Of a stretch of 64,000 nt of DNA, positions 27,801 to 36,371 are shown in pieces. The stretch is from Sphingomonas taxi. GTDB lineage: Bacteria > Pseudomonadota > Alphaproteobacteria > Sphingomonadales > Sphingomonadaceae. A program made the translations under genes and the position numbers. How positions within the stretch are numbered: position 1 is the stretch's first letter; each line of letters opens with the position of its first letter. The notes under the pieces are model-generated. The model saw only the letters and a program-made list of their open reading frames with translations. It was not told the DNA's origin and searched no databases. The stretch is from NCBI GenBank assembly GCA_003243195.1, contig QFQI01000002.1:186001-250000 (forward strand), given 5' to 3'.

Positions 27801-28552
27801 CGCGTGACGCGATGCCGGACGGCGGCACGCTCACGATCGAGACGGGCAACGCCTGCCTCGAGGACGCCGACACGGCCAGGCGCCGCGACGTCCGGCCGGG
27901 GCAATATGTCCGCATCGCTGTCACGGACACCGGCGTCGGCATGAGTGCGGACGTGATCGCCAAGGCGTTCGACCCGTTCTTCACCACCAAGCCGATCGGC
28001 CAGGGAACCGGCCTGGGGCTGAGCATGATCTATGGCTTCGCGCGCCAGTCGGAGGGCTATGCCAAGATCATCTCGGAACCGGGCCGAGGCAGCACGATCA
28101 AGCTCTACCTGCCGCGCTATCACGGCGAGGGCGAGGACGCCGACGAGCCGGCGGGCGAGGGGTCGCCGGGCCACCGCGCCGGACAGGGCGAGGTGGTGCT
28201 GGTCGTCGAGGACGAGACCGTGGTGCGCAACCTGGTCGTCGATGTCCTTCAGGAGCTGGGCTATCGCGCGGTCGAGGCGGCGGACGGGCCGGCGGGGCTG
28301 AAACTGCTGCAAAGCGACATGCGGATCGACCTGCTCGTCACCGACATCGGGCTGCCCGGGCTGAACGGCCGTCAGGTCGCCGACGCGGCGCGCGCCAGCC
28401 GCCCCGACCTGCCCGTGCTGTTCATGACCGGCTATGCCGAGAACGCGACGGTGGCGAACGGTTTCCTCGATCCGGGCATGCAGATGATCACCAAGCCGTT
28501 CGCGGTGGAGGCGCTCGCGGCGCGCATCAGGGATATCATCGCCAGCAGGTGA
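24899..28552 (+). CDS. GAF/multi-PAS hybrid sensor histidine kinase
   Basis: A 1217-residue soluble sensor without membrane segments. Domains in order: GAF (about 20-165), about five PAS/PAC units (about 185-830, with PAC ends such as SIDISERKR and STDLQDRK), a HisKA dimerisation domain with the phospho-His at H853 (GGIAHDFNN), HATPase_c (N, G1 and G2 boxes, DTGVGMS and GTGLGLSMIYGFA) and a C-terminal receiver with D1149 (VTDIGLPG) and a lysine in TKPFAVEA. It belongs to the large light/redox/energy-sensing class, but no chromophore Cys motif of LOV or phytochrome type is seen. The start is uncertain between 24899 and 24944. First of four co-directional signalling genes. Confidence 0.9.
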   Translation: MKKDVAHPLAGDMTQMNDTEKRRLAALARYDILDTPREASFDEIAVFAARLCDAPIAVVNLIGDGRQFFKAEVGLGVRETPLGTSFCAKAILEEDFLLVPDATKDARFDGNPLVVGEPGIRFYAGALLKTAENLPLGTLCVLDYRPRHLTDLQQDGLRVLARQVMAQLELRRAVAESDRRRHAATASEQRLRLVLDSARDYAIVTTDAARRITSWSAGAHDALGWSEQQATGRPIDDIFLPDDRDTAAPAPDGDAGAAPAPDVRWYVRADGSRVFMHGSTHPIVGSGGEAVGFLRIARDETRRWEQAQELARTRAELVDSEARFRNMADDAPIIMWVTDAEGSCTYLNRRWYEFTGQDAVDALGFGWSKATHPDDRKMAETTFGAAVAAQGAYRIECRLRRADGVYRWVISAAAPRHAEDGRFLGHVGSVIDIDERREAEDALRRANDLLAAVMESVPGVIYAKDRDGRMLAANRGTTELVGKPLSAIIGRTDREFLDDPAQSAAVMANDRRIMAENRTEVIEEDVSLPDGTAATWLSTKSPFRDAGGAVVGLVGSSIDISERKRSEERLRHSEAQFRLMADAVPQIVWIADAQGRMEFFNKQWADYVGVSDFPATVDEVVDRYVHPDDRTRTITAFETGRQSADVLQVEHRVRRADGTYRWFLVRADPHRDERTGEILRWFGASTDLQDRKTAEEALLALNDTLERRVEAAIADRDRTWNNARDLLLVLGTDGTFRAVNPAWTQALGWSPDELVGRSFLDFIHPNDHPSSECALATAATRELPVYENRYRHKDGSFRWISWVAAPEDGLIYASGRDVTADKERERELEQAQEQLRQAQKMEAVGQLTGGIAHDFNNLLTGVIGSLDMMQRQIAKGVTDKVDRYANAAMASANRAAALTHRLLAFSRRQPLDPRPVDANRLVGGMEELLRRTIGESVRLEMVTPGGLWQTLCDPHQLESAILNLAINARDAMPDGGTLTIETGNACLEDADTARRRDVRPGQYVRIAVTDTGVGMSADVIAKAFDPFFTTKPIGQGTGLGLSMIYGFARQSEGYAKIISEPGRGSTIKLYLPRYHGEGEDADEPAGEGSPGHRAGQGEVVLVVEDETVVRNLVVDVLQELGYRAVEAADGPAGLKLLQSDMRIDLLVTDIGLPGLNGRQVADAARASRPDLPVLFMTGYAENATVANGFLDPGMQMITKPFAVEALAARIRDIIASR

Positions 28553-28636
28553 CCCGGCGCACCGCCCGCCGGGAGGCATGCCGCCCGTTCGCTCCGCGCC
28601 GCGCACCCGACGGCGCGCACAGGCGGAGGGAACGTC

Positions 28637-31078
28637 ATGCTGGCGCTCGCATTTCGGATGGCTCCTCCCTACAGCGGTTCGATGAGCGACATGCTGCAGC
28701 AGGCTTCCGGCAAGGATCGCGAGCGCTGGCTCGCCGGCGAAAGCGACATGGGTCGTCGCATCGCCCGGCACGACTGGGCGCGTTCGCCGATCGGTTCGTT
28801 GTCGCGGTGGCCACAACCGCTGCGCACCCTGGTGGATGTCCTGGTGAATTCGACCCAGCCGATGTTCGTGGCGTGGGGGCCACACCGCGTTCTGCTCTAC
28901 AACGACGCTTATGCCGGAATCCTCGCCGGCAAGCATCCCGCGGCGTTGGGACAGGACTTCCTCGACGTCTGGGACGAGATCCGCGCCGATCTCGCACCGA
29001 TCGTCGATGCCGCCTATGCCGGGCGCGCGGTCCACATGGACGACATCGAGCTCATGATGAACCGCCGGGGGTTCCCGGAGCGCACCCATTTCGCCTTCTC
29101 CTACACGCCGGTCAACGGCGAGGATGGCGAGGTCGCCGGGTTCTTCTGCCCCTGCAACGAGATCACCGGGCAGGTGCTCGGCGAGCGCAGGCTGCGCTTC
29201 CAGGCGCGGCTGGACGAGCGCCTGCACCCGCTGGACGACCTGGAGGCGCTGGTCGTCGCCGCCAGCGAACTGCTGGCGGCGGAAATCGAGGTGCCGCACG
29301 TCGCCTATGCGCGGATCGACGCCGGACAGCGATACATGCTCGTCAAGGGAGAATGGGGCGACGCCGGGATCGCACCGCTCAAGGGCCGGTACGCGTTCGA
29401 CGCGCTGGTACCGGGGTTCGTCGACGCGTTGCGGGCCGGCCGCCCGGTCATCGTGCCCGATACCGCGGCGGAACCGGCGGCCGACGCCAGCGCGTTCCAC
29501 CGTGGCGCCGGCGCCTTCCTGGCGGTGCCGATCACGAAGGACGCCGAGGTCGTCGCCACCGTGCTCGTCCATGCCAGCGGGCGCCGGATCTGGTCGGAGG
29601 CCGATATCGACATCGCCCGCGACATGGCGGGGCGGGTCTGGTCGGCGCTTGCCCGGGCGCGGGCGCAAACGGCCGCAAAGGAGACGAGCGAGCGCTATCG
29701 TGTCGCCGCGCTGGCGACCAACGATGCGATATGGGACTGGGATCTCCAGAACAACAGCGTGCTGTGGAACGAGGCGCTGTTCGTCACGCACCGCTTCGTG
29801 CCCGGGGACGTCGAGCCGACCGGCGACTGGTGGATCGATCACATCCACCCCGACGATCGCGAACGGGTGGACATGTCCATCCACGCGGTCATCGACAGCG
29901 ACAAGGAGCATTGGGCGGAAAGCTATCGCTTCCGCCGGGGTGACGGATCCTACGCCGATGTCCTCGATCGCGGCTATGTCGTCCGCGACCGGCAGGGCGT
30001 GGCGGTACGGATGATCGGCGCCATGCTGGACATCACCGAGCAGAAGCGGATCGACGCGGCGCTGCGCGCCGGCGAGGAGCGGCTCAGCTTCGCGCTCGAC
30101 GCGGGCGGGCTGGGCGCCTGGGAACTGGACCTCCAGACCGGCGAGCTGACGACCTCCACGCATTGTCGTGAGAATTTCGGAAAGCCGGGCAACGCGCCGT
30201 TTTCGTACGCGGACCTGCTGGCCACGATCCATCCCGAGGATCGCGCGCGACAGCAGGAGGCGGTCGAGCGCGCGATCGCGGGCCAGCACGATCTGAACAT
30301 CGACTACCGGGTGGTATGGCCCGACGGCCAGACGCGATGGATCAACGTCCGGGGACGGCCGGCGTTCGACGAAACGGGGCAGCCGGTCCTCATCGCCGGC
30401 GTGTCGCTGGACGTGACGCACCGGACGCTCGCCGACCAGCACCAGCGATTGCTGATCGACGAGTTGAACCACCGGGTGAAGAATACGCTGGCGACCATCC
30501 AGTCGATCGCGATGCAGACGTTCCGCCATGAAGACGGCGTCGGCGCGCCGCCGGAACAACGCGATCTGTTCGAATCGCGGTTGATGGCGCTGGCGAAGGT
30601 GCATGACGTGCTCACCCGGGAGAACTGGGAGGGCGCGCGACTGCGCGACGTGGTGCTGGAGGCGGTGGCGGCGCATTGCGGTGGCGACCAGGCCGCCTTC
30701 ACCGTTCAGGGGCCGGACGCGCGCCTCGCCCCCCGGATCGCGCTCAGCCTGTCGATGGCGCTGCACGAGCTTTGCACCAACGCGGCCAAATATGGCGCGC
30801 TGTCGGTGGCGGACGGGCAGGTGTCGATCCGCTGGGTCGTCGAACAGGCGGGCGATGGTCGCTGCCTGCGCCTGGTGTGGCGGGAACAGGGCGGCCCCGC
30901 CGTCCGCACGCCGTCGAGAAAGGGATTCGGCTCGCGCCTGATCGAGCGCCAGCTTGGTCGTGAACTGCGCGGCACGGTCGAGCTTCGGTTCGAGCCCACC
31001 GGCGTCATCTGCACGATCAACGCCCCCGTGGCCGATCCCGGCACGATCGCTCCGGCCACCTTGCCTTCCGTGAAGTGA
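28637..31078 (+). CDS. PAS/GAF sensor kinase of the HWE family
   Basis: An 813-residue soluble kinase. An N-terminal PAS domain (about 60-180), a GAF domain (about 190-335), two PAS/PAC units (about 345-600) and a catalytic core with H612 in ELNHRVKNTLATIQS. The N box LHELCTNAAKYGAL and the WREQGG sequence give the H, W and E residues that define the HWE class typical of alphaproteobacteria. A signal peptide or membrane anchor is absent. It starts after GGAGGG and overlaps the next receiver gene (GTGA), so the pair forms a two-component unit, probably in general stress or light response. Input signal unknown. Confidence 0.92.
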   Translation: MLALAFRMAPPYSGSMSDMLQQASGKDRERWLAGESDMGRRIARHDWARSPIGSLSRWPQPLRTLVDVLVNSTQPMFVAWGPHRVLLYNDAYAGILAGKHPAALGQDFLDVWDEIRADLAPIVDAAYAGRAVHMDDIELMMNRRGFPERTHFAFSYTPVNGEDGEVAGFFCPCNEITGQVLGERRLRFQARLDERLHPLDDLEALVVAASELLAAEIEVPHVAYARIDAGQRYMLVKGEWGDAGIAPLKGRYAFDALVPGFVDALRAGRPVIVPDTAAEPAADASAFHRGAGAFLAVPITKDAEVVATVLVHASGRRIWSEADIDIARDMAGRVWSALARARAQTAAKETSERYRVAALATNDAIWDWDLQNNSVLWNEALFVTHRFVPGDVEPTGDWWIDHIHPDDRERVDMSIHAVIDSDKEHWAESYRFRRGDGSYADVLDRGYVVRDRQGVAVRMIGAMLDITEQKRIDAALRAGEERLSFALDAGGLGAWELDLQTGELTTSTHCRENFGKPGNAPFSYADLLATIHPEDRARQQEAVERAIAGQHDLNIDYRVVWPDGQTRWINVRGRPAFDETGQPVLIAGVSLDVTHRTLADQHQRLLIDELNHRVKNTLATIQSIAMQTFRHEDGVGAPPEQRDLFESRLMALAKVHDVLTRENWEGARLRDVVLEAVAAHCGGDQAAFTVQGPDARLAPRIALSLSMALHELCTNAAKYGALSVADGQVSIRWVVEQAGDGRCLRLVWREQGGPAVRTPSRKGFGSRLIERQLGRELRGTVELRFEPTGVICTINAPVADPGTIAPATLPSVK

Positions 31079-31458
31079 GAAACCCCGTGTTGCCCGATCC
31101 ATCACGCGCCCGTGTCCTTGTGGTCGAGGATGAGAGCGCCGTTCTCATGCTCGTCGAAGACATGCTGTCGGAGCTTGGCTTCGAGCATGTCGAATCGGCG
31201 ATGGCGGTTGCCGAAGCCCTGCCGCTTGCCACCGACCTAGAGCTGTCGTTCGCGATCCTCGACGTGAATCTCGGCGATCAACGCAGCTTCGCGATCGCGG
31301 ACGTCCTGCGCGCGCGCGGCGTGCCGTTCCTGTTCGCCACCGGCTATGGCGCGCGCGGCATGGAGGGGGATTATGTCGGCTCCTGCGTCGTGCAGAAGCC
31401 GTTCAGACGGGATGAACTCGCCGCGGCGATCGAACGAGTCTTCTGTCAGGTGGAATAG
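31075..31458 (+). CDS. Single-domain response regulator
   Basis: A 127-residue receiver without an output domain. ARVLVVEDES gives the acidic pocket, D63 in FAILDVNLGD is the phospho-acceptor and the lysine is in VVQKPFRRDEL. GTG 31075 overlaps the HWE kinase stop by four bases (GTGA), so the two are coupled and very probably partners. Single-domain receivers near HWE kinases act as phosphate sinks or pass phosphate to other proteins; LovR in Caulobacter is an example. No DNA-binding part is present. Confidence 0.92.
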   Translation: MRNPVLPDPSRARVLVVEDESAVLMLVEDMLSELGFEHVESAMAVAEALPLATDLELSFAILDVNLGDQRSFAIADVLRARGVPFLFATGYGARGMEGDYVGSCVVQKPFRRDELAAAIERVFCQVE

Positions 31459-31544
31459 TAGTCGCCCGACAGCATCATTCCGGCAACGTATCAAGAACTG
31501 AACAAATTCCAGCGACTCCCGTCCGTGGTAGGAAAGGTTTAAGA

Positions 31545-31562
31545 AAGGTCGCGCTAGACCTT
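31545..31562. promoter_or_regulatory. Inverted repeat before the GGDEF-EAL gene
   Basis: AAGGTC (31545-31550) and GACCTT (31557-31562) are inverted around GCGCTA, 18 bases before the ATG at 31581. It may be an operator or overlap the ribosome site; there is no direct proof. Confidence 0.3.
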
Positions 31563-31580
31563 CCGACTGGAGTATCGCGC

Positions 31581-33764
31581 ATGTGGTCGGCCCCTCACTT
31601 GTTCAATGAAGATGAACGGCTGGCCGCGCTCGCGCAATATGACCTTGCCGACACCGACACGCTGGTCGAGATCCAGGATCTGGTCGAGATCACGAAGCAC
31701 CTGTTCGGTGTGTCGATCGCGCTGGTTTCCGTCATCGAGCGCGACCGCCAGTCGTTCAAGGCGCGGGTGGGGCTCGACGTGTGCGAGACGTCGCGGGACG
31801 TGTCGTTCTGCGCCCATGCGCTCACCCTGCCGCCGCAGGAGCTGCTGGTCGTTCTCGACGCCACGCAGGATGAACGCTTCGCCGGCAATCCGCTGGTCGT
31901 CGGCGCGCCGTTCGTGCGCTTCTATGCCGGCGTGCCGTTGCGCGCGCCGGACGGCCACGCGATCGGCACGTTATGCATCATCAACGACCGGCCTCGCGAC
32001 GCCTTTCCTCCCGCCGAGCAGGAACGGTTGCGGACGCTGGCGGCCGTCGTCCTCGACCGGCTGGAGGTCAGGCGGCTGCAGGCCAGCGGCCGCGCGGGCC
32101 AGTCGCGCTTCGAGCAGATTTCCGCGACCTCGCCCGATGGCATCATGTGCGCCGACGACACCGGCACCATCACGTTCTGGAACGCCGCGGCGGAGCGCCT
32201 CTTCGGCTTCACCGCGCAGGAAGCCGTCGGGTCCGACATCGACATCATCGTGCCCCCCACGATGCGGGGCGGGCATGGTCGCGGCCTGACGCGCGTCGCC
32301 CACGGTGGCGCGCCGCGGCTGGTGGGAACGACCGTTCAACTGGACGCCATCCGCAAGGATGGCACCGAATTCCCGATCGAACTGTCGCTTTCGATGTGGC
32401 GCGAACATGACCTGGCCAGTTTCGGCGCCATCTTCCGCGACATGACCGAGCGGCGCGAAAATGAGAAGCGCCTGTTCGATCTCGCGCATCGCGACAGTCT
32501 GACCGGGCTGCCGAACCGGACGGTCCTGATGAACCGGATCGCCGACTGCGCCGCGACGGAGCGGGCGGCCGCGCTGCTGATGATCGATCTCGACGGCTTC
32601 AAGATGGTGAACGACACGCTCGGGCATACGGCCGGCGATGCGGTGCTCAAGGAGGTGGCGGAGCGCCTGTCGGCCTGCGTGCGCGCCGGCGACACGGTGG
32701 TCCGGGTCGCCGGCGACGAGTTCGCGGTGGTGATGGCGGATCGGCCCGAGCATCATGCGATCGGCACCATGGCGGACCGGCTGATCGAGCGGCTGGCCGC
32801 GCCGATCCCGTTCCAGGGCGAACTCGTCCATGTCGGCGCCAGCATCGGGATCGCGCTCTATCCAGAGGATGGCAGCCACGCGGAGGATCTGCTCTCCGCC
32901 GCCGACCTGGCGATGTACCAGGCCAAGGCGGAAGGGCGCGATTGCCGCCGCTTCTTCGTCCCCAAACTCCGCGAGGTCGCGGTTCACCGCCGCGCCTTCG
33001 AAGGACAGATCCGCACCGGCCTGGAACGCGGCGAGTTCGAGCTTTTCTACCAGCCGCAGATCCGCCTCGAAGACGACCGCATGCACAGCGTCGAGGCGCT
33101 GTTGCGCTGGCGCCATCCCGTGCTGGGGCTGCTCACGCCGGATCAATTCCTGCCCTCGATCGAATCCGGGCTTCTGGCGGCCGAGGTCGGACGATGGGTG
33201 ATCGACCGCGCCTGTTCCGATGCCGTGCTGCTTCGCCAGCATACCCCCGGCCTCCGGGTCGGCATCAACCTGTTCGGCGCGCAATTCCGTACCGGCCATA
33301 TCGGCACCGATATCGTCGCGTCGCTGGATCGCCATGGCCTGCCGCCGTCGGCGCTGGAGCTTGAGATCACCGAGAACATCATCCTTCGCCACGACGAGAC
33401 GATGCTGACCCCGCTGGTTCAGCTCAGGGAACTGGGCGTGGGGATCGCGTTCGACGATTTCGGAACCGGCTTCGCCTCGCTCAGCATGCTGAAGCGCTTC
33501 CCGCTGACCCGGATCAAGATCGACCGCAGCTTCATTCGCGATATCTGCAACGACGCGGTGGACTTCACCATCGTCAGCACGCTTGTCGCGCTGACCCAGA
33601 ACCTGGGGCTGGAGTCGGTCGCCGAGGGCGTGGAGACGAGCGAGCAGCTCGCGCTGGTCCGGGCATGCGGCTGCCACGTGGTGCAGGGCTATTTCTTCAG
33701 CAAGCCGCTCCCGCTCGCCGATCTGGTCGGCGGCGCATGGCCGCATCCCAGGATGGCCGCGTAA
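31581..33764 (+). CDS. GAF-PAS-GGDEF-EAL protein, probable c-di-GMP phosphodiesterase
   Basis: A 727-residue soluble protein. GAF (about 15-165, similar in layout to that of the hybrid kinase), PAS (about 175-295), GGDEF-like (about 300-465) and EAL (about 475-720). The GGDEF signature reads AGDEF (A377), so cyclase activity may be lost or weak. The EAL domain looks complete: E505 in EALLRW, ITENIILRHD, DDFGTGFASLSML and KIDRSF, then AEGVETSEQ. Expected activity is phosphodiesterase with GGDEF as GTP-sensing regulator. GGAG precedes ATG 31581. It follows the HWE/receiver pair by about 120 bases and may be part of the same response. Confidence 0.9.
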   Translation: MWSAPHLFNEDERLAALAQYDLADTDTLVEIQDLVEITKHLFGVSIALVSVIERDRQSFKARVGLDVCETSRDVSFCAHALTLPPQELLVVLDATQDERFAGNPLVVGAPFVRFYAGVPLRAPDGHAIGTLCIINDRPRDAFPPAEQERLRTLAAVVLDRLEVRRLQASGRAGQSRFEQISATSPDGIMCADDTGTITFWNAAAERLFGFTAQEAVGSDIDIIVPPTMRGGHGRGLTRVAHGGAPRLVGTTVQLDAIRKDGTEFPIELSLSMWREHDLASFGAIFRDMTERRENEKRLFDLAHRDSLTGLPNRTVLMNRIADCAATERAAALLMIDLDGFKMVNDTLGHTAGDAVLKEVAERLSACVRAGDTVVRVAGDEFAVVMADRPEHHAIGTMADRLIERLAAPIPFQGELVHVGASIGIALYPEDGSHAEDLLSAADLAMYQAKAEGRDCRRFFVPKLREVAVHRRAFEGQIRTGLERGEFELFYQPQIRLEDDRMHSVEALLRWRHPVLGLLTPDQFLPSIESGLLAAEVGRWVIDRACSDAVLLRQHTPGLRVGINLFGAQFRTGHIGTDIVASLDRHGLPPSALELEITENIILRHDETMLTPLVQLRELGVGIAFDDFGTGFASLSMLKRFPLTRIKIDRSFIRDICNDAVDFTIVSTLVALTQNLGLESVAEGVETSEQLALVRACGCHVVQGYFFSKPLPLADLVGGAWPHPRMAA

Positions 33765-34021
33765 CAGCGGGCGGGTGGTCGACGCCGCGCGCGATCACCA
33801 CCACGGAACCGGCCCGCGACCAACCGCTGCGACAGGCGCGCGTCGGTCGGCCGGACCGGTCTAAACAACGAGCCACGGCAGCGCGGGCGCGATGCCGTGC
33901 GCGATGACGCGGCCCGCATCGACTTCTCCGAAGCCATGATCTACGCGGCCCGTGACCAATTCTTTCATCCGCCGTATCGTCCTTCCGCCACGATCAACGG
34001 ACCCTGGGGGCTTGCCACACG

Positions 34022-35023
34022 ATGACCGACGTGCCCGATACCATGCTGGCGATCGATCCCGCCGCGCCCGGCGGCCCGGAAGTGCTGGTGCCGGTCCGCC
34101 GCGCGGTGCCCGTGCCGGGCGCGGGCGAGCTGCTGGTGCGGACTGCGGCGGCGGGCGTGAACCGCCCGGACGTGGTGCAGCGGCAGGGAAACTACCCGCC
34201 CCCGCCCGGCGCGCCGTCGATCCCGGGACTGGAGATCGCGGGCGAGGTGGTGGCGCTGGGCGATGACGTCGATCCCGCGCTGCTCGGCACGCACGTCTGC
34301 GCACTGATCGCCGGGGGCGGCTACGCCGAATATGCGGTGGTGCCGGCGGCGCATTGCCTGCCGGTCCCCGCCGCGCTGACGCTGGTGGAGGCGGCGGCGC
34401 TGCCCGAGACGCTGTTCACGGTGTGGACCAACCTGTTCGAGCGCGCGTTCGCGGTGGAGGGCGACACCGTGCTGGTCCATGGCGGCACCGGCGGGATCGG
34501 CACGATGGCGATCACGCTGGGCAATCTGTTCGGGCTGGAGGTGATCGTCACCGTGGGGTCGGAGGAGAAGAAGGCGGCGGCGCTGCGGATCGGCGCGGAC
34601 CATGCGATCAACTATCGCGAGGAGGATTTCGTCGCGCGGGTGCGGGAGATCACCGGCGGGCGCGGCTGTGCGGCGGTGCTCGACATGGTCGGCGGCGATT
34701 ATGTGCCGCGCAACCTGAAATGCCTCGCCGAGGACGGGCGGCACGTCTCGATCGCGGTACAGGGCGGCGCGAGCGCGACGATCCCGCTGTTCGACATCAT
34801 GCGCCGCCGCCTGACGCTGACCGGATCGACGCTGCGCGCGCGCGACGCCGGCTTCAAGGCGCTGGTGACCGAGGAGATCGCGCGCACCGTGTGGCCGTTC
34901 GCGCACGCCGGCAAGCTGAAGCCGGTGCTGGACCGCACCTTCCCGCTGGCGCAGGCCGCCGACGCGCACCGCCGGATGGAGGGCGGCGCGCATGTCGGCA
35001 AGATCGTGCTGACGATGGAATAG
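34022..35023 (+). CDS. NAD(P)H-quinone oxidoreductase, zinc-free MDR family
   Basis: A 333-residue medium-chain reductase of the quinone-oxidoreductase/PIG3 type. Signs are AAGVNRPDVVQRQGNYPPPPG (catalytic domain without zinc ligands), the nucleotide-binding VHGGTGGIGTMA and the GSEEKKAAALRIGADHAINYREED segment. It would reduce quinones with NADPH. The Cys/His zinc ligands of alcohol dehydrogenases are absent. It stands alone and is convergent with the amidohydrolase operon, with a strong hairpin between. Confidence 0.9.
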   Translation: MTDVPDTMLAIDPAAPGGPEVLVPVRRAVPVPGAGELLVRTAAAGVNRPDVVQRQGNYPPPPGAPSIPGLEIAGEVVALGDDVDPALLGTHVCALIAGGGYAEYAVVPAAHCLPVPAALTLVEAAALPETLFTVWTNLFERAFAVEGDTVLVHGGTGGIGTMAITLGNLFGLEVIVTVGSEEKKAAALRIGADHAINYREEDFVARVREITGGRGCAAVLDMVGGDYVPRNLKCLAEDGRHVSIAVQGGASATIPLFDIMRRRLTLTGSTLRARDAGFKALVTEEIARTVWPFAHAGKLKPVLDRTFPLAQAADAHRRMEGGAHVGKIVLTME

Positions 35024-35030
35024 CCCGCCC

Positions 35031-35072
35031 GCGCTGCCCCCGCTTTTCATCATGGAAAGCGGGAGGCAGCGC
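35031..35072. terminator. Bidirectional hairpin between convergent genes
   Basis: GCGCTGCC (35031-35038) pairs with GGCAGCGC (35065-35072), then CCCGCTTT (35039-35046) with AAAGCGGG (35056-35063), with one bulged A and a nine-base loop. The 16-base-pair structure sits 8 bases after the reductase stop and 3 bases after the amidohydrolase stop, which fits a shared terminator. Confidence 0.7.
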
Positions 35073-35075
35073 GCG

Positions 35076-36371
35076 TCAGCGCCGCTCGTACGCCTTGGGC
35101 AAGGCGCCCTCGGTCGGCGTCAGGTAGCGGTCGCGCAGGTCGCTCTGGCGCGAGCGCATCGGCTGCGGCTGACCGTCGATCCAGGTCGCGACCGGCACCG
35201 ACGACAGTTCCAGCGGATCGCCGTCCCAGATCACCACGTCCGCACGGCGACCGGGACGCAGCGAGCCGATCTCGCCGCCCATGCCGATCGCCTCGGCCGG
35301 CGCGCTGGTGATCGACGCGAACGCCTGTCCCCAGTCCAGCCCGGTCGCGCCGGGCACGCGCGCGATCGCGACCAGATTGCCTGCGAACTGGCGCAGCACA
35401 TGGTCGCCGCCCGACGCGCCGGTCGATGCCAGCCCGACCGCCACGCCCGCCGCGCGCATCCGCCCGACGTTCGATTCGGTTGCGGCCAGGTTCTCGAAAC
35501 TGGCCGGCAGGTCGGCCAGCGCGGCGGCGATCACCGGCACGCGCGCCGCGGCGATCTCGCGCGCGACCAGCCAGCCCTCGGTCGCGCCGACCAGCACCAG
35601 CTTCACGCGCGGATAGTCGCGCGCCAGCGTCAGCACGTTGCGGATGTCCGCCGCGCGCTCGACATGCACCAGCAGCGGCTGCTGCCCGTCCAGCACGCGC
35701 GCCAGCACCTCCGCGTCGCCGCGCTTGACCATCGACTCGCGCGAGCGGCCGTCGAAGGCGGCGGGGTTGCGGCGATAGTCCCGCGCCTGCGCAAAGGCGT
35801 CGCGCAGCAGCGCCCAGGCGGCCGGGCGACTGCCGCCGGCCAGCTTGCCCCCCTCCTCGCCCAGCTCGACATATTGGAAGGCGCGCGCGCGGGTCACCGC
35901 GTCGGCATCCGCGCCCAGGTCGATCACCGCGCCCTGCCCCGCGAAGATCGACCCGCCCGCCGATGGCGCGACCAGCGCGCGGGTGACGCCGCCCAGCCGC
36001 TCGTTGGCGACCTTCACCGAAGCGGGATTGACGCCCAGCGACACGTCGATCCCGGCCTTGAACGGCGAGTTGCGCGCGCCCGCGTCGTTGCTCTCCTGCA
36101 CGCCGTCGGCATCGACCAGCGACAGGTCGGTTATCGCGGAGACGACACCCGCCGACACCCATTTGCCGCCCGCGTCGATCACCTGCGCGCCCGCCGGCAC
36201 CGCCACGCCGCGCCCGGCGGCGATGATCCGGCCGTTCGCGATCACCACCGTGCCGCCCTCGACCGGCGCGGAGCCGTCGCCGATCGCGACGGTGCCGCCG
36301 GTGATGGCGACGGTCTGCGCCACGGCGGGGGTGGCCAGCATCGTGGCGAGGAGGAACAGCGCGCGCGTCAC
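35076..36371 (-). CDS. Amidohydrolase-like protein lacking the HxH metal motif
   Basis: A 431-residue exported protein with a signal peptide (cleavage near AVAQ). The fold is that of imidazolonepropionase-like amidohydrolases: small beta domain at the start (TVVIANGRIIAAG), barrel, and the ending SLRPGRRADVVIWDGDPLE. Where active members have HxH after the first barrel strand, this one reads SAITDLSLVD (about 78-87), so two metal-binding histidines are missing. It could be non-catalytic or use other ligands. It is the second gene of an operon with an intact paralogue; ATGA overlap shows coupling. Function unknown. Confidence 0.85.
   Translation of the reverse strand: MTRALFLLATMLATPAVAQTVAITGGTVAIGDGSAPVEGGTVVIANGRIIAAGRGVAVPAGAQVIDAGGKWVSAGVVSAITDLSLVDADGVQESNDAGARNSPFKAGIDVSLGVNPASVKVANERLGGVTRALVAPSAGGSIFAGQGAVIDLGADADAVTRARAFQYVELGEEGGKLAGGSRPAAWALLRDAFAQARDYRRNPAAFDGRSRESMVKRGDAEVLARVLDGQQPLLVHVERAADIRNVLTLARDYPRVKLVLVGATEGWLVAREIAAARVPVIAAALADLPASFENLAATESNVGRMRAAGVAVGLASTGASGGDHVLRQFAGNLVAIARVPGATGLDWGQAFASITSAPAEAIGMGGEIGSLRPGRRADVVIWDGDPLELSSVPVATWIDGQPQPMRSRQSDLRDRYLTPTEGALPKAYERR

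Noticed and set aside
26519..31105. Very long open frame (over 1500 codons) on the minus strand opposite both sensor kinases
   Set aside because: High-GC codon bias on the plus strand keeps the opposite frame free of stops. The translation is Arg/Ala/Gln-rich without any domain, while the plus strand has clear GAF, PAS and kinase motifs.
33765..34021. Possible small gene between the EAL gene and the quinone oxidoreductase gene
   Set aside because: Open frames here have no start with a ribosome site and overlap clear genes; treated as intergenic.
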